NCBI GenBank assembly: GCA_012520975.1
Contig: JAAYNF010000131.1
Span: 1-42,415, forward strand
Direction: 5' to 3'
Source: Clostridiaceae bacterium
GTDB lineage: Bacteria > Bacillota > Clostridia > Saccharofermentanales > UBA5734
DNA: 42,415 bases
Positions 18,795 to 29,361 of this stretch are shown piece by piece. How positions within the stretch are numbered: the first letter of the stretch is position 1; each line of letters begins with the position of its first letter. The translations under genes and the position numbers were made by a program. Under the pieces are notes generated by a model. The model saw only the letters and a list, made by a program, of their open reading frames with translations. It was not told the DNA's origin and searched no databases.

Positions 18795-19181
18795 TCAACC
18801 CTCCGAATCGCAAAAGGCTTCATAGGCCGCCGCGTCCATCAGAGAATCAAGCTCGGAAAGATGATCCGGTCGGATCACCACAAACCAGACGGCATAAGGA
18901 TCCTCCGTCAGCTGGTCTAATTCATTATCGATTTCTGTTCGCGATTCGACAATTTCGCCGGTGAGCGGGCTCAGAATATCCGCCGCAACCTTAACCGACT
19001 CAATGGCGCCGACCGCCTGGCCGGGCACAACACGCCGACCGGGTGAAACCGCTTCGGCGAATACAAGTTCACCAAGTTCGTTTCGAGCATAATCGGTAAT
19101 GCCGATCGTTGCCAGACCATCGGCAAACCGCACCCATTCATGACTGCGTGTGTACAAAAGATCTTCCTTGACAATAGCCAT
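18795..19181 (-). CDS. gcvH: Glycine cleavage system H protein
   Basis: YTRSHEWV..., lipoylation motif AIESVKVAADILSPLTGEIVE. Confidence 0.95.
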   Translation of the reverse strand: MAIVKEDLLYTRSHEWVRFADGLATIGITDYARNELGELVFAEAVSPGRRVVPGQAVGAIESVKVAADILSPLTGEIVESRTEIDNELDQLTEDPYAVWFVVIRPDHLSELDSLMDAAAYEAFCDSEG

Positions 19182-19207
19182 TTTTCATCCTCCTAAATGA
19201 TGCTCTT

Positions 19208-20299
19208 TTAACCACGTTTGACAAAGGGCAGGGAACAAACCTCAAAAGGCTCGTCCTTGTCCCGGATTCGAACCAGGACACTACCATCGATGACGGTTGT
19301 TGCTTCCACCGACGCCAAGGCAATGCCCCGCTCAAGGGTCGGTGAATAACCGCCGGAAGTCACGGTTCCAATCGGTTTGCCGGATTGGATCAGCGGGTAC
19401 CCCTGTCGAGGAATGGTCCGACCAAGGGCTTTCAATCCGATTAGTTTTCTGGATTGGCCGGCGGTCGCCAAGGCCTCCTGTCCGACAAAACCGGGTTGCG
19501 GCTTGGCGGAAAAGACAAACCGCTCCAAACCGGCATCCAAGGGACTGATGTCCGGAGACAGCTCATGACCGTAGAGCGGCAAAGCCGCTTCGAGGCGCAG
19601 CGTATCTCTGGCGCCCAATCCAGCCGGAACAGCGCCGGCCTCCAGCAACTTTTGCCAGAGATCATGCGCCTGGGCCGGTGGCAGATAAATTTCGAAGCCG
19701 TCTTCGCCGGTATAGCCGGTTCGTGAAACCAGCCAATCGGGCGCCGAATCCGGTTGTAAAAACCGAAACGGCCGCAACCGCGAGACTTCCGGGATGATGG
19801 GGAACAAAAGATCTTCGGCATTGGGACCCTGCAAGGCCAATTGGGCATAATCCGCCGAGCGATCCTCAACTTGCGGCAGAGGCTTTTCTGCCGCCGCCCA
19901 AGTTTTTGCAACCAGCTGAATGTGGGCCAGATCCGTAGCGGTATTTGCCGCGTTGACCACCAGCAAATACCGATCCTCAGACAACGGATAAACGATCAGG
20001 TCGTCAACGGTTCCGCCCCTCTCATTGCACATGGCCGAATAAAGGGCCCGCCCGGACTGGACTCCGCTCATGTTCCGCGTGAGGAGATAATCAAGAAAGT
20101 CGAACGCGCCCGGGCCGGAAACCAAGATCTCACCCATATGGGAAACATCAAACAAGCCGACCGCCCGGCGCACGGCCAGATGTTCCTCGCGGATGCCGGA
20201 ATACTGCATCGGCAAGCGCCAGCCGGCAAAATCCATCATTTTGGCGCCCAGTTCCAGGTGGGCATCATGAAGCGGTGTTTTACGTTGTTCGTTACTCAA
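19208..20299 (-). CDS. gcvT: Glycine cleavage system aminomethyltransferase T
   Basis: RKTPLHDAHLELGAKMMDFAGWRLPMQYSGIREEHLAVR, FDVSHMGEI, SRTGYTGEDGFEIYLP. Confidence 0.96.
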   Translation of the reverse strand: MSNEQRKTPLHDAHLELGAKMMDFAGWRLPMQYSGIREEHLAVRRAVGLFDVSHMGEILVSGPGAFDFLDYLLTRNMSGVQSGRALYSAMCNERGGTVDDLIVYPLSEDRYLLVVNAANTATDLAHIQLVAKTWAAAEKPLPQVEDRSADYAQLALQGPNAEDLLFPIIPEVSRLRPFRFLQPDSAPDWLVSRTGYTGEDGFEIYLPPAQAHDLWQKLLEAGAVPAGLGARDTLRLEAALPLYGHELSPDISPLDAGLERFVFSAKPQPGFVGQEALATAGQSRKLIGLKALGRTIPRQGYPLIQSGKPIGTVTSGGYSPTLERGIALASVEATTVIDGSVLVRIRDKDEPFEVCSLPFVKRG

Positions 20300-20823
20300 A
20301 GGGGATTCTCCTTTACTTTCAATAGGGAATATGTCGGATATCCGGCTAGTTTTTCCCGACCACCCAGACCGTCGAGTTCAATAAAAAAGGCGACAGCGGC
20401 CACCTCGCCACCCAGCTCCTCAACCAAATGACAATTGGCCAGCGCCGTACCGCCCGTTGCCACCAAGTCGTCCACGATTAATACTCTCATGCCCGGCTCA
20501 ATGGCATCGACATGAAGCTCGAGAATGTCGGTTCCATATTCCAGCTCGTACTGTATCTCAACGGTTTCGGCCGGTAGTTTCCCCTTTTTACGCACCGGCG
20601 CAAAACCGCGTCCGGTTGCATAGGCCAAGGGCGCACCCACTAAAAATCCGCGGGATTCGGCACCGACGATCAGATCAAAATCAATCGGCCGAACCAACTC
20701 GGCCATGCGGTCGATAGCCAATTTAAAGGCCTGGGCATTTTTGAGTACGGTGGTAATGTCGATAAAGTCGATACCGGCTTTGGGAAAATTGGCAACGTGC
20801 CGAAGCTCTTTTACCAGATCCAT
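20296..20823 (-). CDS. apt: Adenine phosphoribosyltransferase
   Basis: NFPKAGIDFIDITTVLKN, GAESRGFLVGAPLAY, VLIVDDLVATGGTALA; stop overlaps gcvT ATG. Confidence 0.95.
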   Translation of the reverse strand: MDLVKELRHVANFPKAGIDFIDITTVLKNAQAFKLAIDRMAELVRPIDFDLIVGAESRGFLVGAPLAYATGRGFAPVRKKGKLPAETVEIQYELEYGTDILELHVDAIEPGMRVLIVDDLVATGGTALANCHLVEELGGEVAAVAFFIELDGLGGREKLAGYPTYSLLKVKENPL

Positions 20824-21081
20824 GGCAAGCAGTCCCTCCATAAAATGATCAGCCTGAGACAACTGCGTCGCAGGCCATTAACATTATACCTTAAAGTCCG
20901 ATGATAATCTGCTTTTAGGTTGGATCTTGTTCAATTTTTCTTGACTTTTGCTCCTTCACGCAATGATTATGATGGTTATTGATTGTTTTTGAGAATTGAC
21001 ATAAGATGAAAGCGTAGGTTCCCTTGCCAATTATTTTTGACCAAACCAAATACAACTATGAAAGAAGGGTATGGTATACAT

Positions 21082-22020
21082 ATGAAACGTCTGATGATTT
21101 TCCTGTTATGCCTGACTCTGCTGGCTTTCATCTTCGCCGGTTGCGCCTCTTCCTCTTACCCAAATAAAGATCGAGACTATGCACAGGAAGCGCCAGGCAA
21201 CGTAGCCCCTCCCCTTGATTCCAAAGGCGAGCCTAGGGAGGATTACACCGAAATACCCCAATCCGCGACCGTTCAGCGAAAAGTCGTCAAAAATGCCTCC
21301 CTTGGTCTGGAGGCCGCAAATGTCAGCGACACCTATGCCGCCATCCTGCATTATGTTGAGGGTCTGGGGGGCTATGAGTTTAGTCGCTCACAACAAGTTC
21401 GCGAGGATACAACAACCATCTATGCCGTGATTAAAGTCAAACCGGAACAGCTTGATGCCGTAATCGATCACATTGGCACTTTATGCCAGATCATCAAAAC
21501 GCAGACCTCCAGCAGTGATATCACGGCCGACTATTATGACGCCAAAACCCGCTTGGCGACCATGGAGAGATCCCTGACAACCTACTATAACTTTTTGGAA
21601 TCGGCGAAAAATATTGAGGAAAGCCTTCTGGTTCAACAGCAGATCAACGAATTGACCGTCAGGATCGAATCTCTCAAAGGGCAAATCAGCTTGTGGGATA
21701 GCCTCTTGGCCGAATCCACCCTTGAAATCACATTGCGACAGTTGACCGATCCCGTGCAGACACGTCGGGAAATCAGCTGGTCTACCCTGTCCTTCGATGA
21801 CATGGGTTACCTGATCAAAACCGGTTTAAGCTGGCTGCTTAAAGCCATCGCCGTGGTGCTGCAATGGTTGGCGATCATTCTGGTCATCCTCTCTCCCCTT
21901 TTGATCATCGCGGCAATCGTGCTTATCTTGATCTTCCGCCGTCGGCGCCGGAAAAAGATTTTATCGGAAAAAAGCCGGCACGCGCAACAGGCCGACCCCG
22001 GTCAAGATCGCGAAAACTGA
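21082..22020 (+). CDS. DUF4349-type lipoprotein with C-terminal TM
   Basis: Lipobox FAGC, NASLGLEAANVSDTYAAI...GGYEFSRSQ, coiled-coil ESAKNIEESLLVQQQINELTVRIESLKGQI, C-terminal TM plus basic tail. Confidence 0.72.
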   Translation: MKRLMIFLLCLTLLAFIFAGCASSSYPNKDRDYAQEAPGNVAPPLDSKGEPREDYTEIPQSATVQRKVVKNASLGLEAANVSDTYAAILHYVEGLGGYEFSRSQQVREDTTTIYAVIKVKPEQLDAVIDHIGTLCQIIKTQTSSSDITADYYDAKTRLATMERSLTTYYNFLESAKNIEESLLVQQQINELTVRIESLKGQISLWDSLLAESTLEITLRQLTDPVQTRREISWSTLSFDDMGYLIKTGLSWLLKAIAVVLQWLAIILVILSPLLIIAAIVLILIFRRRRRKKILSEKSRHAQQADPGQDREN

Positions 22021-22070
22021 GCGGATCGGCATAAGCAGGCCGGATATCGGACCGCCGTGACGCATATCTT

Positions 22071-23090
22071 TTAACAATCAATCCGGCGAAATACCGCCGC
22101 ACACCATTCGGAACGCTCTCGCTGAACCAAAAGCTCCAACCCGGCTTGGCGAGCGGCGGTCTCAACATAAGTAAATTTATCTTTAATGATGCCCGATGCG
22201 ATAAAAAGGCCGTCTTTTGCCAGCCGATTCGGAATGGAAGAGGCAAGCGCGGCAATCACATCGGCAATAATATTGGCGACGATCAGGTCATATGTTTCGT
22301 GGAGGGCATCGGAAAGTTCTCCGGCATGACAATTGATCCGGACGTCGTTTTGCGCGCAATTGGTTTTGGCGACCTCCACAGCCAGCGGGTCAATGTCGAT
22401 GGCTTCGACCAACCCGGCACCCAGCTTGGCCGCGATAATGGCCAAAATGCCGCTGCCGGTTCCGAGATCCAGCACACGATCTTCCGCTTCTGCCAATTCA
22501 TCCAAAAATTCGGCGCAAAGCGCCGTGGTTTCATGTCTGCCGGTTCCAAAAGCACTGCCCGGGTCGAGACTGATAACAATTTCATCCGGAGCGGGCGAAT
22601 AATCCAGCCAGCTGGGATTAATAACCAACCGGTCGGTCAGGTGAATGGTCTGATAGTGTTTTTTCCAGTTTTCCGCCCAATCCTCTTCGTGAATTTCCCG
22701 AAAACCAAGATAGCCGGCTCCCATATCGAGAAAACCGGAAAAATCACGGATTTTATCACGGATCATGACCTCAAGATCTTTCAGCCGGATCAAGGTTTTG
22801 GGGACATTGTCGTAAAGCCGGACCGCAAACATGTCGATCTTCCGATTACAGCGTACACCCTCGGGAAATTCAACGAAGTAAGCGCAAACCCGCACGGTTT
22901 CGCCCAGTTTATTCAGAAAATCCGTGTCCGCGTAATGGAGGCTGTTCGGAGCAGACAATATCGCCCTGATTTCTTGGGCATCTTGGACCTCAACGCCCTC
23001 GGCGCCCAATCCGGACAAGTAGTCCACCAACAAATCAGCGGCTTCATGGGTAGTGGCAAAATCCAAAGCCAGCCAGCGCATCATGATCAT
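22071..23090 (-). CDS. prmA: Ribosomal protein L11 methyltransferase
   Basis: SLDPGSAFGTGRHETT, VLDLGTGSGILAIIAAKLGA, LIVANIIADVI. Confidence 0.93.
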   Translation of the reverse strand: MIMMRWLALDFATTHEAADLLVDYLSGLGAEGVEVQDAQEIRAILSAPNSLHYADTDFLNKLGETVRVCAYFVEFPEGVRCNRKIDMFAVRLYDNVPKTLIRLKDLEVMIRDKIRDFSGFLDMGAGYLGFREIHEEDWAENWKKHYQTIHLTDRLVINPSWLDYSPAPDEIVISLDPGSAFGTGRHETTALCAEFLDELAEAEDRVLDLGTGSGILAIIAAKLGAGLVEAIDIDPLAVEVAKTNCAQNDVRINCHAGELSDALHETYDLIVANIIADVIAALASSIPNRLAKDGLFIASGIIKDKFTYVETAARQAGLELLVQRERSEWCAAVFRRIDC

Positions 23091-23105
23091 CCTTGGTACT
23101 TCTGT

Positions 23106-24242
23106 TTATTTAAAAATTTCTTTGATTTTATTGAAAAAGGATCCTCTTTTTTGATAATTTTTTTCGCTGCAACTCTGCTCAAACCGACGCAACTGCTCTT
23201 TTTGATTCTCGTCCAGGTTGCGCGGAACTTCCAAGACAACGCGGAAGCGATGATCCCCGCGCACATTGGATCGATTGAGATGAGGAATACCTTTGCCGCG
23301 CACCGTAAAGGTATCGTTGGGTTGCGTTCCCTCTCTGATGCGATACAGGTGAGGCCCGTCGATCGTGGGGACCTCAAGATCCGCCCCTAGCGCGGCTTGG
23401 GTGAATGTAATGGGAACCTCGCAAAAAGTGTTGTAGCCGTCTCGTTTGAAAATCGGATGGGGACGGACGGTGATCTCAATATAAAGATCCCCGGAAGGGC
23501 CTCCCAGCGTGCCCGGCTCTCCTTCGCCAGGCATGGTCAACATCTCGCCTTGATTAACACCGGCAGGAATCCGTACGTGAAGACTTTTGGCTTTTTGTCG
23601 GCGCCCTCTGCCATTGCATGCCGGGCAAGGATTTTTGACAATGGTGCCCTTGCCGTTGCAGGTTGGGCAGGTTCGAGAGGTCATCACCGTACCAAACATT
23701 GTCTGCTGGCGTTGGTTGACCTGACCGGTTCCTTGGCAGGCCGTACATTGATCCGGCTGCGTGCCGTCCCGGCTGCCGGTTCCCTTGCAGGTATCACAAT
23801 GGTCTTCTTTGTTAATGGTTATCTGGCGTTCGACGCCAAAAGCCGCCTCCATAAAATCCAAGGTCATGCGATATCGGAGATTGGCACCGCGTTGCGGCCC
23901 GCTTCTCCTGCGTGAACCTCCGCCGAAACCACCAAAGAAAGAGCCAAAGATATCTTCCAGATCAATGTCGAAGCCCGCGCCGCCGAAACCGCCAAAGCCA
24001 CCAAAGCCCTGACCGTCGACACCGGCATGGCCGAATTGGTCATAAGCCTTCCGTTTCTCCGGATCGCTGAGAACAGCATAGGCTTCATTGGCTTCTTTAA
24101 ACTTCGCCTCAGACTCTTTGTCCCCGGGATTCAGATCGGGATGATGTTTTTTGGCTAGGTTGCGATAAGCTCTCTTGAGCTCGTCATCCCCGGCGCTGCG
24201 GGGAACACCGAGAATTTCGTAATAGTCCCTTTTTTCGGGCAC
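23106..24242 (-). CDS. dnaJ: Molecular chaperone DnaJ
   Basis: J domain with HHPDLNPG, G/F region, four CxxCxGxG zinc repeats. Confidence 0.97.
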   Translation of the reverse strand: MPEKRDYYEILGVPRSAGDDELKRAYRNLAKKHHPDLNPGDKESEAKFKEANEAYAVLSDPEKRKAYDQFGHAGVDGQGFGGFGGFGGAGFDIDLEDIFGSFFGGFGGGSRRRSGPQRGANLRYRMTLDFMEAAFGVERQITINKEDHCDTCKGTGSRDGTQPDQCTACQGTGQVNQRQQTMFGTVMTSRTCPTCNGKGTIVKNPCPACNGRGRRQKAKSLHVRIPAGVNQGEMLTMPGEGEPGTLGGPSGDLYIEITVRPHPIFKRDGYNTFCEVPITFTQAALGADLEVPTIDGPHLYRIREGTQPNDTFTVRGKGIPHLNRSNVRGDHRFRVVLEVPRNLDENQKEQLRRFEQSCSEKNYQKRGSFFNKIKEIFK

Positions 24243-24264
24243 GGTGCAAAGTCCTCCTTGCAGA

Positions 24265-24307
24265 AAGGGTAAACCGCCCGATCGATTAAGACGGGCGGAT
24301 CACCCTT
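24265..24307 (-). other. Strong hairpin in the dnaK-dnaJ intergenic region (candidate attenuator/processing element)
   Basis: AAGGGT-aaa-CCGCCCG-atcgattaaga-CGGGCGG-atc-ACCCTT nested inverted repeats. Confidence 0.55.
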
Positions 24308-24332
24308 GACCTATTCTATGAATGTCAGGTTA

Positions 24333-26168
24333 TCAGTCCCCGCCGGCGTCTTTGAAGTCACCATCAAAACCGGCCTGATCCGAACCATCGACTGATCCGC
24401 CAAAATCCTGCGGATCACCGGTATGACCGGCATCGCCATGCTGCTGATAAAGTTTTTCGCTGGCCTTGAAGAATGCCTGCTGCAAGGCTTCGGTGTCATC
24501 TTTCATTGCCTGGATGTCATTGGCCGACATACTGCCCTTTAGCTTTTCGATGGCGGCTTCGATGGCGGATTTTTCCCCCGCATCCAGTTTGTCGCCAACA
24601 TCCTTCAAGGTTTTTTCCGCCTGATACACAGCCGAATCAGCTGCATTGCGGGTATCAATCTCTTCCTTTTTGGCCTTGTCTTCGGAAGCAAAACGCTCGG
24701 CTTCCTGAACCGCCTTTTGGATCTCGTCCTCGGTCAGGTTGGTCGACGCAGTGATCGTGATGTGCTGTTCACGGTTGGTTCCCAAATCTTTGGCAGACAC
24801 GTGAACGATACCGTTCGCGTCAATATCAAAAGTTACATCGATCTGGGGGATACCGCGGGGAGCCGGCGCAATGCCGTCGAGATTAAACCGGCCGAGGGTT
24901 TTGTTGTGCTGCGCCAATTCACGCTCGCCTTGCAGGACATGAACCTCAACCTGGGTCTGGCCGTCCGCTGCAGTGGAGAAAATCTGACTTTTTTTGGTCG
25001 GGATGGTTGTGTTCCGATCAATAATCCGAGTAAAGACGCCGCCCATTGTTTCGATCCCCAAAGACAGCGGTGTGACATCAAGCAACAGCAGGCCGGTCAC
25101 ATCACCGGTCAGAACCGCTGCCTGAATAGCGGCACCGATGGCGACACACTCGTCGGGATTGATTCCCTTGAACGGATCTTTGCCAAAAAGCTGGCGAACC
25201 ATCTCTTGTACGGACGGTGTCCGGGTGGAACCGCCAACCAACAATATTTTGTCAATGTCCTGCGGGTTGAGCCCCGAATCGGCAAGAGCGCGCTGTGTCG
25301 GCCCCTTGGTTTTTTCGACCAGATCCGATGTCAGTTCATCGAACTTGGCCCGCGTCAATGCGGTATCCAGATGTTTGGGGCCACTGGCATCAGCCGTGAT
25401 GTAAGGCAGGTTAATGCTGGTTGTGGTCACGCCGGACAGTTCGATTTTGGCTTTTTCAGCGGCTTCGCGCAAACGCTGCATGGCCATCTTGTCATTGCGC
25501 AGATCAACACCCTGCTCACGTTTGAAATTGTCGACCAGCCAGTCAACAATTTTCATGTCAAAATCATCGCCGCCCAGACGATTGTTGCCGTTGGTTGCCA
25601 AGACCTCAAACACGCCGTCGCCGATTTCAAGGATGGAGACGTCAAAAGTGCCGCCTCCCAGATCAAAGACCAATATTTTCTGATCGGCTTCCCTGTCGAG
25701 CCCATAGGCCAACGAAGCCGCGGTCGGCTCATTGATGATCCTAAGGACTTCAAGACCGGCGATCCTGCCGGCATCCTTGGTCGCTTGACGCTGCGAGTCG
25801 CTAAAATACGCCGGAACCGTGATGACGGCCTGCGTTACCGTATCACCAAGATAGGCCTCCGCGTCGGTTTTAAGTTTTTGCAAAACCATGGCTGAGATTT
25901 CCTGTGGTGTGTAGTTTTTGTTGTCGATGGCGACTTTATGTCCGGTGCCCATCTCGCGTTTAATCGAGATCACGGTGCGGTCAGGGTTGGTGACGGCCTG
26001 CCGCTTGGCAACCTGCCCGACCAAACGTTCACCGGTTTTGGAAAATGCGACAATGGACGGGGTTGTACGACTGCCTTCCGCATTGGGAATAACAACAGGT
26101 TCCCCACCCTCCATAACCGCCACACAAGAATTGGTTGTACCCAGATCAATACCTATAACTTTTGCCAT
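24333..26168 (-). CDS. dnaK: Chaperone DnaK (Hsp70)
   Basis: [70 protein letters not shown]. Confidence 0.98.
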   Translation of the reverse strand: MAKVIGIDLGTTNSCVAVMEGGEPVVIPNAEGSRTTPSIVAFSKTGERLVGQVAKRQAVTNPDRTVISIKREMGTGHKVAIDNKNYTPQEISAMVLQKLKTDAEAYLGDTVTQAVITVPAYFSDSQRQATKDAGRIAGLEVLRIINEPTAASLAYGLDREADQKILVFDLGGGTFDVSILEIGDGVFEVLATNGNNRLGGDDFDMKIVDWLVDNFKREQGVDLRNDKMAMQRLREAAEKAKIELSGVTTTSINLPYITADASGPKHLDTALTRAKFDELTSDLVEKTKGPTQRALADSGLNPQDIDKILLVGGSTRTPSVQEMVRQLFGKDPFKGINPDECVAIGAAIQAAVLTGDVTGLLLLDVTPLSLGIETMGGVFTRIIDRNTTIPTKKSQIFSTAADGQTQVEVHVLQGERELAQHNKTLGRFNLDGIAPAPRGIPQIDVTFDIDANGIVHVSAKDLGTNREQHITITASTNLTEDEIQKAVQEAERFASEDKAKKEEIDTRNAADSAVYQAEKTLKDVGDKLDAGEKSAIEAAIEKLKGSMSANDIQAMKDDTEALQQAFFKASEKLYQQHGDAGHTGDPQDFGGSVDGSDQAGFDGDFKDAGGD

Positions 26169-26244
26169 ATAATTTTCCCTCCGTAAATAATGGGTGTTTC
26201 GTTACTTGAATTTATGTTTAAAGCCAAGTCGGCCGATTTTTCAC

Positions 26245-26844
26245 TTAATTTGCAACCTTGACCTTGCTGTAGCGGATCACACGGTCCTCGCGCCGATAGC
26301 CGGCCTCAAGTTCTTCGACCACCGTCGACGGTCCGGCATCATCATCTTGGATATGCATAACCGCCTCATGCAGGATCGGATCAAAAGATTCGCCCACGCA
26401 GTCAATCTTGGAAACACACAGGCGCTCCAACATCTGCTCCACCTGACGCTGTATCATTTCAACGCCTTCGGCCACTTTCCTGGCCTCTTCGGTTTCATAC
26501 AAAGCCGCCGACCGGCCGGCTCGTTCGATATTGTCAATCACCGGCAGGATGTCTTTGACGATCGCCACGACGGCGTCAGAATAAACGGCTTCCTTTTCCT
26601 TCTGGCTGCGTTTGCGGAAATTATCATACTCTGCCGCCAGCCGCAGATATTTTTCCGACAAGATGTCGAAATCTTTTTCTTTTAAAGCCAATGCTTCTTT
26701 CAATTGGGCGACCTGTTGATCGACCGCGGTTTGCTCAGATGCTTCGGCCGCCGGATCTTTTTCGGCAATGGACTCGACATGGCCGGCATCATCTGCCGGA
26801 GGCACGGCCGACTCGCCATGACCGGGGCCTTTGTTCTTTTTCAT
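26245..26844 (-). CDS. grpE: Nucleotide exchange factor GrpE
   Basis: AAEYDNFRKRSQKEKEAVYSDAVVAIVKDILPVIDNIERA..., position between hrcA and dnaK. Confidence 0.95.
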   Translation of the reverse strand: MKKNKGPGHGESAVPPADDAGHVESIAEKDPAAEASEQTAVDQQVAQLKEALALKEKDFDILSEKYLRLAAEYDNFRKRSQKEKEAVYSDAVVAIVKDILPVIDNIERAGRSAALYETEEARKVAEGVEMIQRQVEQMLERLCVSKIDCVGESFDPILHEAVMHIQDDDAGPSTVVEELEAGYRREDRVIRYSKVKVAN

Positions 26845-27977
26845 TTCTGATGAACCTCCATTCTATCCTCACCGGTGGTAAGGCGTCTGATTTCTTCGTT
26901 CAAAATCTGTTTGATAAAGCTGATATTGGATATGACTTTGCCATAAGCCATCCGGCGCGGACCAATGACGCCGATGCGTCCGGCTACGACATCGCCCATC
27001 TTATAGGTTGTAGTCACAAAACTACAGTCTGTCAAGCCCTCCAGCATAATTTCCTGACCGATGCGAACGACATAGGAAGCTCGCGGCCGAGCCGGAGACG
27101 TTTCGGCATGATCGTCCGGATCGCTATCCTCGTCATCTTCGATCAGGATCGATGGTTCCTTGAGTTCGGTCATATAGCCGGCGATGATCCCGTCCCGATT
27201 GAGAATGTCGAGGTATTCCCGCGCCTTATGGACGTCCTGAAATTCGGGATATGACAAAAGCTTGTGGGAACCTTCCATGTAGACTTCGAGATTATCGGCC
27301 TGCTTGATGGCGACATAAGCTTCGTACATAACCTGATTCAACAGATTTTCCGGCAACCGAATATTTCTGGCAGCCGTGGCCACCGTTACCAACGTGATAT
27401 CATCCAGTTTCATGCCGGAAAGTCCTTCTTCGATCGCAGCCGCAATCTGAGCAAGCTGGGCAGCATCCAGCACTTCCGGTACACGAGCCAGTCTGTCCTT
27501 AACCACACCGGCCGACAGCACCACGACCACCAAAGCGCGGCCGGGCTCGATCATCAGCATTTTGATCTGCTGCAAGTGGCTATGGTTGAGTTTAGGCGAA
27601 AGAGCCAGTGAAGTGTAACCGGTTTTTTCCGAAAGCAGTGTGGACGCCCTGCGAATCATTCCGGTCAGTTCGTCCAAACTGTTCCGCATGACCACACGGA
27701 TCTTTTCTTCCTCGGCGGCGGTCAGATCTTCAATCTGAAGCAGACTGTCGACGTAGGCGCGATAACCTTTATCCGATGGAATGCGGCCGGCGGAGGTGTG
27801 GGGTTGCTCAAGATAACCTTGATCTTCCAGCTCGGCCATCTCGTTGCGGATCGTTGCCGAACTAACGTTAAAATGGTAACGATTAACCAAGGCTTTGGAA
27901 CCAACCGGCTCAGCCGTGGCAATATAATCGTCAACGACTGCTTTGAGAATATTTCTCTTGCGCTCATCCAACAACAT
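26841..27977 (-). CDS. hrcA: Heat-inducible transcription repressor HrcA
   Basis: LDERKRNILKAVVDDYIATAEPVGSKALVNRYHFNVSSATIRNEMAELEDQGYLEQPHTSAGRIPSDKGYRAYVD. Confidence 0.97.
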   Translation of the reverse strand: MLLDERKRNILKAVVDDYIATAEPVGSKALVNRYHFNVSSATIRNEMAELEDQGYLEQPHTSAGRIPSDKGYRAYVDSLLQIEDLTAAEEEKIRVVMRNSLDELTGMIRRASTLLSEKTGYTSLALSPKLNHSHLQQIKMLMIEPGRALVVVVLSAGVVKDRLARVPEVLDAAQLAQIAAAIEEGLSGMKLDDITLVTVATAARNIRLPENLLNQVMYEAYVAIKQADNLEVYMEGSHKLLSYPEFQDVHKAREYLDILNRDGIIAGYMTELKEPSILIEDDEDSDPDDHAETSPARPRASYVVRIGQEIMLEGLTDCSFVTTTYKMGDVVAGRIGVIGPRRMAYGKVISNISFIKQILNEEIRRLTTGEDRMEVHQK

Positions 27978-28002
27978 GTCGGCGGTTCCCTCCCGGTATA
28001 AA

Positions 28003-28029
28003 TTAGCACTCTAAGCTCGAGAGTGCTAA
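28003..28029. promoter_or_regulatory. CIRCE operator (HrcA binding site)
   Basis: Perfect TTAGCACTC-N9-GAGTGCTAA. Confidence 0.97.
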
Positions 28030-28033
28030 TGAC

Positions 28034-28063
28034 AATTTACCACTTCCCCACTACCTTTGTCAA
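28034..28063 (-). promoter_or_regulatory. Promoter of the hrcA-grpE-dnaK-dnaJ operon
   Basis: Minus strand TTGACA (28063-28058), 18-bp spacer, TAAATT (28039-28034), immediately upstream of CIRCE. Confidence 0.7.
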
Positions 28064-28122
28064 TCTTCAATTAAGAAAAAAGAACAGCGCGCTTGTGAAT
28101 CTTTCGTGAACTGAACCGAAAC

Positions 28123-29361
28123 TCAAACAAATTCCATTAAAACCTGATTGGCCAAATCCAGACCGATTGGGGTCAACCGAACACCTTCGCGATCAAATGC
28201 CAAGAGACCGCGCCGTGTCATCCGGACGATCTGCGGACCGAAAACATCTTCGAGTCCAACACCGAAGCGGTGGTAAAATCTTTGGGCAGAAACACCCGAC
28301 AGCAGACGAAGGCCAAGCAACATCATTTCTTTCATGGCACTTTTCCGGTCGATGATTTCCAACTCTGTGGATAAAAAAGATCGATCCGGCAATCCGGCCT
28401 GTGATCGTCCCCAACCCTGCAGATAGACAGTCAAATCCGCCGTATTGGCTCGACGGACCCCTTGGGTAAAAGCATGGGCCGATACACCAAAACCGTAATA
28501 GAAGTTGCCGTGCCAGTAAACCAGATTGTGACGGCATTCTTGGCCCGGAAGGGCGGCATTGCTGATCTCATAGTGGGTCATCCCCGCGGCTGTCACCAGC
28601 TCAATGATGCGCCGATACTGCGCACGTTCGCTGTCCTCATCCGGCAGCAATTGCGGCGATATCTCCACCATAGCCTGAAGCGGTGTGTTCTCTTCAACAA
28701 TTAAGGAATAAAACGAAAGATGCTCAATGGGTAGCGCCAGCACCTGGCAAACGGTCTGTTCCACATCCGCAAGCGTTTGCCCGGGCAGACCGAACATGAT
28801 ATCGGTATTGATCGATGTAAAGCCGGCAGCCCGGGCCATGTCGATGCCGGCCAGAAAATCATCCGGGGTGTGGGTGCGGCCGAGCCACCTGATCAGATGA
28901 GGTTGCATGGCCTGCAAACCGAAGCTCAGGCGGTTAAAGCCGGCCAGACGCAACGCAGCCAAGCCTTCAGCAGTCACGGTGCCGGGATTGGCCTCCAGCG
29001 TGATCTCGCTCTCCGGTTCCCATCCGAAAGCATTCCGAATTGCATCCAGTATCCGGATCAGCTGGCCCGGAGACAAAATTGTCGGCGTACCTCCGCCAAA
29101 AAATATTGTCCGCAGCGGCACCTTGCTTTTTTGTTCGGAAATGTTTTCACCCATTTGATTGATTTCCCGGCAGAGCGCATCCACATAAGCCGACAGGCTT
29201 GCTTCTGTCGGATCGGGAAAAGAGCAAAAGTCGCAGTAGTGACACTTGCTGCGGCAAAATGGAATGTGGACGTATGCGGCAAGAATCGGATCGTCGGGCA
29301 GAAAAGGTTTGGTCGGTACCAAGGATCTGCGTGTTTCTGCCTTACCGGGGGTCTGCGTCAT
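28123..29361 (-). CDS. hemW: HemW-like radical SAM protein
   Basis: AAYVHIPFCRSKCHYCDFCSF (CxxxCxxC), FFGGGTPTIL, SFGLQAMQPHLIRWLGR, MFGLPGQTLADVEQT. Confidence 0.92.
   Translation of the reverse strand: MTQTPGKAETRRSLVPTKPFLPDDPILAAYVHIPFCRSKCHYCDFCSFPDPTEASLSAYVDALCREINQMGENISEQKSKVPLRTIFFGGGTPTILSPGQLIRILDAIRNAFGWEPESEITLEANPGTVTAEGLAALRLAGFNRLSFGLQAMQPHLIRWLGRTHTPDDFLAGIDMARAAGFTSINTDIMFGLPGQTLADVEQTVCQVLALPIEHLSFYSLIVEENTPLQAMVEISPQLLPDEDSERAQYRRIIELVTAAGMTHYEISNAALPGQECRHNLVYWHGNFYYGFGVSAHAFTQGVRRANTADLTVYLQGWGRSQAGLPDRSFLSTELEIIDRKSAMKEMMLLGLRLLSGVSAQRFYHRFGVGLEDVFGPQIVRMTRRGLLAFDREGVRLTPIGLDLANQVLMEFV

Noticed and set aside
20824-21036. Possible glycine riboswitch upstream of the apt-gcv cluster
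   Set aside because: No recognisable conserved glycine-aptamer core found by eye; a covariance-model scan would be needed.
22146-23390. 414-aa plus-strand ORF opposite prmA/dnaJ
   Set aside because: Antisense to two well-supported genes; no family motif.
24717-25895. 392-aa plus-strand ORF opposite dnaK
   Set aside because: Antisense to dnaK; low plausibility composition and no motif.
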